Positions 22,678 to 33,200 of a stretch of 64,000 bases of DNA are shown here, piece by piece; positions within the stretch are counted from its first letter, which is position 1; each line of letters opens with the position of its first letter. The stretch is taken from NCBI GenBank assembly GCA_027382625.1, contig JAJKFJ010022171.1, positions 1 through 64,000 of the forward strand, in the 5' to 3' direction. The notes below the pieces were generated by a model. It made no database searches. It saw only the letters and a program-made list of their open reading frames with translations, and was not told where the DNA came from. The stretch is from Tetmemena sp. SeJ-2015 (Eukaryota > Ciliophora > Spirotrichea > Sporadotrichida > Oxytrichidae). Both the position numbers and the translations under genes were made by a program.

Positions 22678-25600
22678 TCAGCCAATTTATTCTGGCCTTA
22701 TCTCATAAGAGTAACTTCCATCGAACTCTGTTTCTTTGGGTTCTATCTTCTCAATCTTAAAATACCTAATTTTACTATATATAATCCTAAGGAGTAGGTT
22801 TTAGCCTGGCATTAGAATCATTTCATCTAATTGGTGAGTGAGTGTGGGATAATCATTTATCGCAGCCTTCAACTCTCTCAAACTTTGCCTGGCTGCATGC
22901 TCCAATTCAAATTAATGTTAATAAATTCATACCTGTCTTCAAATATATATCCTTATAAAAGAAGCTTATAAACATTTCTTGAATGATGCTTGAATGCTTT
23001 CCTAGTCATGCTCTTTCATTTCCTCTCTATTGAATTGCTCTAAACTATTAAGAGTGTCTGGAATATAGAGTGTCTTTTTCAGAAGATCTCTCACCCACGC
23101 ATTCTTCAATTCGAATTTCAATCTCAGATTTAGTTTCAGCTTAGAACCTAATTCATTCTCAAAATACACTAAGAAAAACTCCTTCCAGTTCTTCTAAATT
23201 TAAATTTAAGATGATGACTATGATTATATTGATATATGGAATTGTAAATATTTAGAGTATCTTCTCCACTCTATAGCATTTTATGGGACCTAGGTCTTTA
23301 TAACTAAGGTATTGAGGTTTACCTTTAGTGATAATGTCTTGTAAGAGCGCTTAAGTAATCAGAGATTGTTAATCTACTTGCACACTATACTTGCATCTTC
23401 AAAAATGCACTTACATTTATTTAAAGATTAAATATTTGGCCATACCTTTTACTTTCAAACTCTCTATATAACTTAATTTATTAATTTTACATTTTATTTA
23501 GTATCATTAATGTTCTGAATAAATAAGTTAAGCATCCGAATTGATTGTTGCCATAGCTTATAGCTTCAAGGATTATGATATCAGACTATCCTGGAGCTAG
23601 GAAAACTGAAGGAGAGCTCGGATTTATCTGTTGATAGCCGCTCATTCTTAATTCAATCTGAATGGTGAACCTATAAACAATTTATTTTTGCCTCTCTCTA
23701 TTTAAATTAAATGTGAAAGGAATGGTAGAATCGTTTTTAGCAAATATAAATCCGTACTATCCCTTTGCAAGTTTAGACTCTATTATGATTTTAATAATTT
23801 TAAATTTTTTTGTTATGATGTAAGAATTCTGCAAGTACTGATTGCTTGTAATCTATTCTCTTTTACTCGTGGATGTTTATTCAACCATGGCTTTCATAAA
23901 ACAATTATCAATAATTAGAACTAAAAGAAAATACAAGAGTGCTATAAACTTCTTTTTAATTGATTGAAGACATCTTTAAGCAGTGGGAAAGGGCAATCTG
24001 AAACTTTGAAAGGGATATCTATGATTGACTGAATTGCTATCCCAATCAAATAAAGATTAAGATAAAATGTAAAAGGAAACGATAAAATTAGTTAATGTCA
24101 TTAAATTCCTGCTATTTCCAATCAATTTTAACGATTGCAACGTATTCACCAGCAGAGAGAGAGTTTTAGTTCTAGAATATTGTTTGATATCCTTGGTATG
24201 TCACATATTAAATGAACTCAAACTTCCTATCTCCTTAAAGCTATACTTACTGATCAATTAAAAATTTTAAATTGTAGCTACTTCGCTACTAAGATTTTGA
24301 CTGTAGAGTATTTATACTTTTAGTCATGAGCAGATTAAGCATTTTAAGCTAGCCTCTGCTCCATCTATAAGATATTCAAATGAAATAGCTCTTCCTCTAT
24401 ATCATTATTTACTGAGAATTCAATCAGCTTATATTGTCCATATTTTATGCGAGTGCTTGATTAATTTAAATCTTTAAATCATTTTTAATAAAATGCTTGC
24501 ACATCTTTTCACAAAGCTTTCATTTTAATAGCAGACATTTGTATCTGTAAACTGGACCATGAAATCTTCAAGTCCAACCCAAAACTCTCCAGCGCTTTAG
24601 TAATCATAACTAATTATCAAATCTTTATTTATGGACTTGAAAATTAATTCATTTTATAACTTAGTTGTTTCTTCATGTAAGTAGACCAATTAATAGCGTC
24701 TGAGTGAGACCAGTCGCCTTTTCTTTCCTCGTTTCCCCACGGATTCCTCAGATTTATAAACCTATCCTCCTTCGTCCTAGGAGGTACCACTGGCACATCA
24801 TCCTTTTAAAAATATAATAATAGAACGCAGATATAAAGTGTTAATTCCTTGGACCTGTCAACCTTTTTGCATTTGATGAAAGTGTAAGCATGGTTGTTGT
24901 TCAATTACTAATCCTCCAGTACTTATTGCATCTGATTGTCCAAAGCAATAGCTGTTGTAATGAGGTAGAGCATATTTTCAGAGTAGTTGTACAAATGATG
25001 CCAAAATTGTTCCCTGGAGAGGATTGAACTCAATCGCATAGTGGGGGCTCCAGTCAGCATGGTAAGTGCTTCTACAATAAAAACTACTAATGAGTAGTTA
25101 AATCTAATTCAATATAGCCTGAAGTGGTATTATGATAACCTTTGTGGAGTTTAGCCCAAGCTTTCTCAAAAATCAAGGGCCAAATTTTCTAACTACTTGA
25201 TCTGCAAAAGAGGGGCTGTCCTGTTTATGGATCGCAAGGTATGTAGTCATCCACTGTTATGATAACAGGCTGACCTTACAAGAAGAATCTAATGTTGTAC
25301 CTGCCTTTCTAAAGGTTTAAATTATCATTATAATCTAGAAATATCCTTTCTTCTAGTCATCTAAGTTTTCAAAAAGATCTAATACTCTTTCAGGATATTG
25401 AGCCAACGAGCTCAGCGCAGAAAGAAAATAGCAATTGCCCAAAGGACCCTGCTTTATGTCATTTGGTTTTATTCTTTCATTCTGAATTCCGACCAATCTT
25501 ATATTTAATCTCTTGATTTATTAACTATTTTGATTGAAAAAATAATCTTGAAAAAGAGCTAGCCCTTTGCCAGGAGGCTGTTAGAGCAGTAACCTAATCG

Positions 25601-25746
25601 CTTTCTGAAATCTTATTCTTCTCTGAAATAATAGAGCTCTCGTTCCTGGGGAATTCTGAATCTTCATATAAAGGCAGCTGCTACTCTAGTCTTGGGAGTT
25701 AATTTAAAAGGCTTTGTTCCTTGCTTTAGTAGTGATTGGATTGCAT
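22678..25746 (-). CDS. Calpain-like cysteine protease 1
   Basis: Cysteine protease of the calpain family (C2). From MQSNHYQSKEQS at 25746: the N-terminal signature LYEDSEFPRNESSI, then the Cys block IKQGPLGNCYFLSALSSL (Cys codon about 25433), DDYIPCDPQTGQPLF, EKAWAKLHKGYHN, LTGAPTMRL, the His block LNNNHAYTFIKCKK (His codon about 24891) and the Asn block FINLRNPWGNEERKGDW (about 24740). The triad is complete. A long beta-rich C-terminal region follows, ending ...SYSYEIRPEQIG, TGA 22678-22680. The blocks are in normal order, interrupted by IESs near 25470-25550, 25330, 25100 and 24800 that I did not resolve exactly. It is a tandem paralogue of the scrambled calpain at 26.2-29.9 kb. Confidence 0.88.
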
Positions 25747-26163
25747 TTTGGATCAATCTATGTACAATTACGTTTTTAAATATATATATCTTAACTATAA
25801 CTCATCATTTTAATCTTTTTTTGTTAAGTTTACACAGCCAAAAAATGTCACAAATTATTATATAGAGTAGTTTAGGAGATTTATTTTAATATTTAAATTT
25901 AACTTTAAATTTTAGAGGTAAAAAACATATTTATAATATAAAATATAAATTTATAACTCTTTATAAAGAAATTGCCACAATAGAAAGTAACTGAATGCTA
26001 TTTTATCAAAAGCTTCAAATTTGATACCTATATAAAATTCTACTGAATTTAAATTGAATTATATTGTGGAGGATTCTTGTTGCTGTAAAGGGCATTTATA
26101 TTTATTTAAATAGGCACTATTGATACTCAGAGTTGACTAACCTATGCTATTCTTAAAAATAAT

Positions 26164-28469
26164 TCAAGAATCCATTATTACCCAAGTAGTAAGGTTATTA
26201 CTACTACTGAAGATGTTGTTGTTGTTGCTGTTCATCAATCTATTTGTTTGAATGATACTAGGCTGATTAATATTACTTTAATAGTTAGAGTGAGGGTGTA
26301 TAGACTTCCCTTGAGGATTTTGAGTCTTTGACCGATTAGAATAGGTAAAATATTATCTTAAAATACAGTTAATAAGAATGACTGCTCTTCTTCGTTCCTT
26401 AGGTGTTAGCATCAAAGCGATTTTGATTTCTTGCCATTTCCTCGAACCCTCTACCTCTCGAGCGGTATCCATTTGCATAGTCATCATCTCCCCCAAATTT
26501 TTTGTGGACCATAAATTTCATGCTAACTGAGTAGGAAGTCTTTACTCCCATATCATGAGAGATGGCTTTCATGCACTTTAGAATCTGCTATCCGGGCTTC
26601 AACTATATTACCCACTGATTACTCTGATTTCTATCGTTCTCGAGTTTTAAATTCTGAAGCTTAAAAGAAAAGTTGCCCTCAAACATGTCACAGTCTAAAA
26701 TAAGCTTGAAATTAAAAGTTAACTACTCTAAATTAAGTCTCATCATTATGCTCAAAGAGCCAATAAAAGTCTTCTCCTATCTGGGCAACATAGTAGTAGA
26801 TAAGGAAGGAGTATCCCTCGTAGGAGATCTAAGTCATCTTCCCCTTTTGCTTCAAGTGTCTTATTATGTCATCCTAGTCAGTAAACTTTTCTAAGCATCG
26901 GAAGGTGTAGGTGTATTTGCATTGATACTAAGCTCTCTTATCTATCGTCTCTAATTTTATAGTCCTTGTTTTTCCAGGGTCCAAATTAACATCAATAGAG
27001 CTAGATAGACGTTGATTATTTTCTTGGTCGAATATTTGTAAATTAACAACTTCGAATTGGAAACGTCCTTTGAATTAGATATCATGTTCTAGATTTTCAA
27101 AGAAAAGGACATAGCCCTAAGAATGAGATCCCAGATAGAAGTAAATCTCGTAGTTTCGGTTTTGATAAGATATTTAGGTCTTCTTTCCCTTCTCGAGAGC
27201 TAGTGCTACTAACTGAGAGCTGTCATACTGAATTTCTATTGTAATACTCAAAATATAATTTGAAGTAAAATGTAGAAGTAGTTTAGACTGAACCATGGCC
27301 CTCTAATCTTTTCAGGATTATAATTTCATTGTTGCCTGGCTAGACAGTACATGTTGAGGAGTTACCTCCATGAGGTGGCATAAGCCTATAACCCTAGAGC
27401 TAATGGAAATTCACGTTTTCTTTGAAGGGTACATTATATAATAAGAAAGAACATCAGAATCATTGTGGATGTAATAAAAGCCGTAGTCTGAATCAGAGTC
27501 ACTCAAACTGAAGCAAAGAAAAGATTTTTCTAAGCCTGGATAAGTATAATACCTTCGTTCACTCTTTTTGAAGGAAATATTTATAAGAAAATTAATGAGT
27601 GAAGGCACAAGATTTGAGGATGCTCTCTAAGGTTCCTTGTATGTAGTTCACTTTTCTAAGTTTAACATTCTGTATCGAATATATTTCTACATACTATAAA
27701 TTAAGCATATTTAGAATAAGCAGCGATGACAGTATCATGGGAGACATTCTATTTCCAATCTATTTCTATCAAAAGCAAATATTTGCCAGGTTCTAATGAA
27801 TCAAAAAGATTCAAGCAAGTCTAGTAGTCCTTTCCAAATGTGCCACCTATGAATTGCAAAGGAAATCTATCAATCTTCTTAAAGTCAGTCTCTTATTTAG
27901 CTAGCAAAACTTTCACTGCAGAATATTAGTAGCTTCTGTCTAAAGCCTTCCCTAATTTCTCATAAAGTTGGTAGACCATTAAATGGAACGAAGCTTATAC
28001 ATCCTGATAAGCAATCATATATTTTTAAATTTTATAATGACTATCAATCTCAAACTCTATTTGAGTAAGTTATCCACTCGCTACAGTTATCTTCAAGGAG
28101 CTTCTTAGAAAAGACTCATTATACATGCATATTGTGGTTCCGAGGAATTGATGATTGTAGTTTTAAAAATCCATGAAAAACTCTCCCTCCTTCATATAGT
28201 AGAAACCTAACTTCTTTTAAAGGTCAGGCGTCCATCTTTTGTCAAATTTTGACCAAGGACCATTCCATTCTTGTTTTCCCCATGGATTTCTCAGAGCAAC
28301 TAGCCTTAAATCTTTCCCCTGGTAGTTAATTTGCTGAAGTTATGAAATTAAAATTGACTTTAAAGTTAGATAACAGAGTAGACATGGTCATTCACCAAGC
28401 CATTTGATTCAAATTCATGCATGGTCATACTAGGCTTAGCATTTGATGCAGTAATGATATGCAGAGCTT
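26164..28469 (-). CDS. Calpain-like protease 2, His/Asn and C-terminal block (MDS block 3 of a scrambled gene)
   Basis: Last block of the scrambled calpain. It begins at pointer AAGCTCTGCA (28469-28460) with HIITASNAKPSM. It carries the catalytic His (GLVNDHVYSV, about 28410) and Asn (LVALRNPWGKQEWNGPW, about 28300-28250). A long beta-sandwich-type C-terminal region follows (for example FLINISFKKSERRYYTYP at about 27585-27530), ending in an Asn/Ser/Gln-rich tail and TGA 26164-26166. Several IESs inside this block (for example around 28350-28380 and 28010-28060) are visible as AT-rich frame breaks but were not all resolved. Confidence 0.82.
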
Positions 28470-28521
28470 AATTAATTTGCACAAATCTTTCTGTAAAATA
28501 ACTCTATTAAAAGTAAGAATC
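28470..28521 (-). other. Eliminated spacer between calpain 2 blocks 1 and 3
   Basis: 52 bp of AT-rich DNA between the two scrambled-junction pointers. It is not in the predicted macronuclear gene. Confidence 0.7.
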
Positions 28522-28861
28522 ATCATCTCATTTCTTATGTTAGTATCATAATCCAGCTCACTTGTTCTTTTCCAGATCAAACGTTTGTAATAAGCTAATC
28601 TTTAGCCATCCACTAAATTATTCTAATTGAAGATAGAAGACTATGAAGGTGGGAAATCAGAGTCAGTGAACATCTAATTTCCGTTTGGATTGCCTTGAGC
28701 TTGCACGTAGTTTTACGAGTTAGTGCTGTATTTAGAACTGTGGTTTGAAGATGGAGGCTGGTAATTAGTACTTTAAAATAAGTTTCAAGAACATTTTAGA
28801 AATTAGTTGAGCTGTTTGCATGGCTAGATCTTGAGTATAAAGATGAATTTCTTAATTCCAT
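28522..28861 (-). CDS. Calpain-like protease 2, N-terminal block (MDS block 1)
   Basis: Starts MELRNSSLYSRSSHANSS at 28861. After one IES it reads TNYQPPSSNHSSKY...MFTDSDFPPSQSSIF, the calpain N-terminal signature, then YYKRLIWKRTSELDYDTN. It ends at pointer AGAAATGAGATGAT (28535-28522). The next protein block lies upstream on the same strand, at 29467-29947, so the gene is scrambled. Confidence 0.85.
28770..28807 (-). other. IES, 38 bp, pointer ACTAATT (calpain 2)
   Basis: ACTAATT (minus strand) at 28807-28801 and 28769-28763. The join gives HANSSTNYQPPSSNHSS. Confidence 0.85.
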
Positions 28862-28930
28862 TTCAGTACTAGAATATTACCAATTTATAAATTGCACGAT
28901 ATTTATCTCCCATTCCATGATGACATTTTG

Positions 28931-29452
28931 AAGAAGGAGATATAAGAGCAAGAGTAGTAGCTGACTTATGCCTATAGCACAAACAGCCTCCGCACTTACT
29001 AAAATCCAACAGACAAAACTTCCAGCTCTAGACTTGGAGACAGGAATCTACTCTCACCTGTAAAATAATAATTTTATGTATTCATACATTTCAATTTTAA
29101 TGTAGACAGCAACAAATCAAGTAAAATGAACGCACTGATGTCCAGCTACAGGAAAAATCACTAAGACTTTGTTGACAGCGATATTATCTCTTCTCAACAG
29201 TAGCAGGCGGATGAGAGAAGCAATTTATCACCAACTTCTAAAGCTACATCTAAGATAAGCTAGTCAAAAGGCAGAGAGTCCAGAATTTAAGGCATTTTGA
29301 GAAACGTCAATGGTGGGGACTAAACTCAGTTTACTGAGCAAAGTCATTAGAGTTTGAATAAGACAAAAAATGGCTACAATTTGGAATCAAGAAGTTCTTC
29401 CTCTATCAATCAGGGAATTATGATGACTAAAAGATTTAAGGTTTAGTTTTGA
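28931..29452 (+). CDS. Ser/Gln-rich protein nested between scrambled calpain blocks
   Basis: Unknown protein on the strand opposite calpain 2. The frame KKEIQEQEQQLTYAYSTNSL, then TDKTSSSRLGDRNLLSPV, passes a 42-bp IES into DSNKSSKMNALMSSYRKNHQ. It ends with LESRSSSSINQGIMMTKRFK and TGA 29450-29452, only 14 bp before the pointer of the calpain Cys block. The first in-frame ATG is at 29126. The frame is open and protein-like well upstream of it, so the true start may lie behind another IES near 28925. Low-complexity Ser/Gln/Asn content; no domain recognised. Confidence 0.65.
29063..29104 (+). other. IES, 42 bp, pointer TGTA (nested gene)
   Basis: TGTA at 29059-29062 and 29101-29104. The join gives NLLSPVDSNKSSKMNALM. 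It also looks intron-like (GTAAAA...TGTAG), but only the pointer join keeps the frame. Confidence 0.6.
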
Positions 29453-29466
29453 ATTTTATAATATTT

Positions 29467-29947
29467 TGCAGAGCTTTGTCTGAGGTAGTAAGTTTCTTAA
29501 GTAGGTCTTTTTCTTGAGAATGATCAAGATAGAGGCAAGGGGCCCCTGTCAAATAACTAAATGCCATAAGTGAGTGGCCTGAGCTGCTGTTTTCGTAACC
29601 TCCATGGATTTTAGCCCAAGCTTTTTCTAAGATAATTGGCCATATCTTATTAGCCTGAGAACGAGTGAAGGCAGGCTGCCTAGTGACTGGATCGTAGGGA
29701 ATGAAATCATCTACCACTATATTGGTAAATTCTCCGTTCAAGCAAAACCTTAATCTTTATTCAAGATTGATGAGAATGTAAGATTTATAAACCTGATGAT
29801 ATACATACCAATTTTGGCATAATCAAGGTTTACGAAAAGATTGATCACTCTTTGCGGATACTAGGCTAATGAACTTAATGCAGATAGGAAATAGCAGTTA
29901 CCAATTTAGCCTTAAATCACATCATTCGGTTCTATCATCTCATTTCT
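29467..29947 (-). CDS. Calpain-like protease 2, catalytic-Cys block (MDS block 2, displaced)
   Basis: Reads IEPNDVIQGQIGNCYFLSAL (Cys codon 29894-29896), then after one IES IIRFCLNGEFTNIVVDDFIP, EKAWAKIHGGYENSSSG, FSYLTGAPCLYLDHSQ and TTSDKAL. It is bounded by pointer AGAAATGAGATGAT (29947-29934), shared with the end of the N-terminal block, and AAGCTCTGCA (29476-29467), shared with the start of the His/Asn block. Both joins are in frame and give ...NIRNEMIEPNDVIQG and ...SDKALHIITASNAKP. On the minus strand this block precedes block 1. Confidence 0.93.
29751..29794 (-). other. IES, 44 bp, pointer AGGTTT (calpain 2)
   Basis: AGGTTT (minus strand) at 29794-29789 and 29750-29745. The join gives KIGMYIIRFCLNGEFTNIV, the calpain 'Y.VRF..NGEW' block. 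Confidence 0.88.
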
Positions 29948-30206
29948 ACATATTACCAATATAATGCTTGTAAATTAAATTAAACACACAAAAATTAAGG
30001 CATTATTTTTGAATTAATTTAGATTAAAAAAGAATCTTTCGAATTTGATTTGAATAAAACATCTTTTTAATATTTTAACTTAAATAATTCTATAAGTTAA
30101 AATAAAAATTAGACCTAGATTCACTACCATAAAAAAAGCAGCTAAATAATTTAAAATATATACCTTTGACAGATTAAGATACTAAACATAACCTATCTTT
30201 TCTTTG
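29948..30206. other. Intergenic spacer
   Basis: AT-rich, with no coding frame recognised. Lies between the calpain 2 Cys block and the 3' end of the next minus-strand gene. Confidence 0.4.
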
Positions 30207-33200
30207 TCACTCCACATATCTTTTGATCTATCTGTTTAGGTTAGAATTAGTGAAAGTGTTTAGTTATTTTTAGTAGAACTTGTCTCTGATTGCTGGATTT
30301 ACAAATATAGGATGCTACTGCTAGTTCAATAAGTCATCGATGCTTTTCACTCAATAAATAAAGCTATTATAAATTTGAATTAAACTAAAAAATACTCCTG
30401 TAGCATTAATGAAATTATGCTTTTAATGTTATAATTGAAAGCGGTTCCTTTTTGATGAAGTCTGAGAGGAGTAAAAACCACTTTTCTGCCAAGAAACTTT
30501 TGAGTTTGTAATGTTCCTCTTGCCCACTATATTCCTTTTAAAGAAAAAATAACTTGAGAAAATTATCCTTAATGACATGGATTGAGGTTATGCTGTCTTT
30601 CGATACCTTGCGCATATTTACTTCTTGAGTTTGTGAGCGTTGATTATTTCTAATTTATGTTTGAGAACCAATTATATATGAAGCTTTATTTTTGAGTAAA
30701 ATCTAGGCTGCCCATGATCTATATAATTTGTCCAAACTTCTTATTTTTTAGTTAACTTTTTTAAGTTGGCTATCCAATTTAGCTTGACGAATTCCTGCAG
30801 TAGTCATCATAATACAATAAATTAAACTTTGAATAAGTGATTAGAATTATTTTTCTCTTCAAAGGATGGGGCTATTTAGGTAGAAAAACGCTTCACTCTG
30901 TATTAATCTGGCATTTTTAGGCCCCTTAAGGAATTAGTAGGCCCCATTTTTGGTTGTTTTATCCATGAAATGTTTAATTGTCTGAGATGTTTTGCACTTC
31001 CTCCCAATCCTTCTTTAAAGATTTTAAAATTCTAAAAGTAGAAATAAAAATTAGACTTTAATTTCACCGCTCTATTTTGAAATTTTCAGCTGAGGTAATG
31101 TGTGCAAGTATATTTCTTGTGAGAGGATTAAGTCCAAAATAGAAACCATTTTAATTGATTTTTTGTTTACTCTGGTGCACCACCATACTTGATGCTACTG
31201 TTTAGAAGTTTAAAATTAGTGAAAGTGTTTAGTTATTTTTAGTTAGAACTTGTCTCTGATTGCTGGATTTACAAATATAGGATGCTGCTGCTAGTTCAAT
31301 AAGTCATCGATGCTTTTCACTCAATAAATAAAGCTATTATAAATTTGAATTAAACTAAAAAATACTCCTGTAGCATTAATGAAATTATTTTTAATTATAA
31401 ATTGTATTCAAATAGAAAGTGGTTGCCTTTGTGTGAGAAGAAGCTGCTGTAGAGGGAGTAAATTGAGTATTTCCACTTTTCTCCAAGAAACTTTTGGTTT
31501 GTAATGCTTCCTCTTGCACTCTTTACTCAAATTCACTTTATCAAAAGAAAAAATAACTTAGACCTACACTCCCATCCCTAGTCACTTAAGTGATCTATGG
31601 ATTGGTAGGCTTATGCTGTCTTTCGAGTGCCTTACGCATATGGTCTACCTTTTCTTGGAGTTTGTGAGCATTAGATTATCTTCTTGAATTTATGTTTGAG
31701 TAAACACAATTATGATATGTCAAGCTTTATTTTTTAGTAAAAATCATAGGTGCCCAGATCTATATAATTTGGTCCAAACTTCTTATTTTCCTTGAGTTAA
31801 CTCTTTTTAAGTTGCTATCCAACTTAGCTCCTCGACGAATTCCTCAAAGCAGTAGTCATCATAATACAATAAATTAAAGCTTTGAATAAGTGATTAGCCA
31901 ATTATTTTTCTACTTCAAAATGTTGATGGGGCTATCCTTAGGTAGGAAAAACGCTGTCACTCTGTATTAATCCTCGACATTTTTAGAAGCATTAAGGAAT
32001 TTAGTGAGGTCCCCATTTTTGGTTGTTTTATTCCATGACATCACTGTCTTAATTGTCTGAGTATCTTTTATAGAGCTCTTCCTTCCTAATCCTTCTTTAT
32101 GGTTTGTAAATTTATAGATCAGAATTATAAAACATGCGCTTTAATTTTGCACCTGCGTCTATTCTGAAATTTTCGGCAGAAGGTGACTAATGAGCAAGTA
32201 GCTGATTTCTTGTGAGAGGATTTAAGTTCCCAAATTAGAAACCAGCCTTTAAATTGATTTTGTTAGTTTACTCTGGTTGCACCACCAGTGACTAAGTAGA
32301 TGCATACTTTTAAAGAATTTGGGAAATATCTTCTTTGGTGTTTGAACCTTGTTTGAAATTCAAGCTATTCCTTAGTTGCTCGTCGTTTCCTCTGCTCAAA
32401 GTAGCAGCGCTGTTCGAGTTAATAATAGATCCAAGGTACGCCTGTTTATTTCCCTGCAAATTTAGGAGAACACTTGAAGATTTCTGAAGTTAAGCATTTT
32501 TATTTTGTTGAATTTGTAATGATGTCCTTAGATTTTTGGGGGTGGTATCCAACTTTGCCTCCAAAAATCTTTGGAATTCTTCTCTCTCTTGAGCAAAGAC
32601 ATTTAGAATTACAAGAAAACTCATTATAAAATTTTATGAGCAACTGAAGGCATTGGGTTATCGGCACTCATAATTATTTTCTGAACAGGGAATTGCTTTT
32701 TCTTATCCTCTTTTTAAGTTTTAGAAGCTGGGGCGTATCTGACGATTCCACTGAGATTTGATTGGTCTGCTCTTGCATTACTTTTGATCTCGATGAATTT
32801 GTTGTCTTGAGTTCTCACGAAAAAGTTGGGATTATCGATCATCAAATTATTCAAAGAAACTCTATAAAAGAACTTATATCATATAGCTTGGAAACTCTAT
32901 TGAGTTCGCATTTCTTTGGAATCTTTTAAGCACTTAAATTCAGAAGTATAAATTATATTTAATCTTTGCTTGGCAGGTGCTTGTGAATTCATTCTAAATT
33001 TTGCTTTGGAAGAGGCTGACAAGTGCTGGCGGTCTTACATTTCCATCTACATTTTTTAAATCGTAGAGATAATTAATACTGCTTTTTTATATATTTATTT
33101 AAAATTAGAGATTCCCCTCTAACTAATTAAAAGGTCATTTTTATTTTCAAATATCCCGATAAAGACTTTTTTCTCTAGGTAGTTAATTCAATCTATTTTG

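Noticed and set aside
30419..31211. A real second tandem copy of part of the unknown minus-strand gene
   Set aside because: The dense small indels are not in multiples of three and the flanks are identical, which fits read error better than gene duplication.
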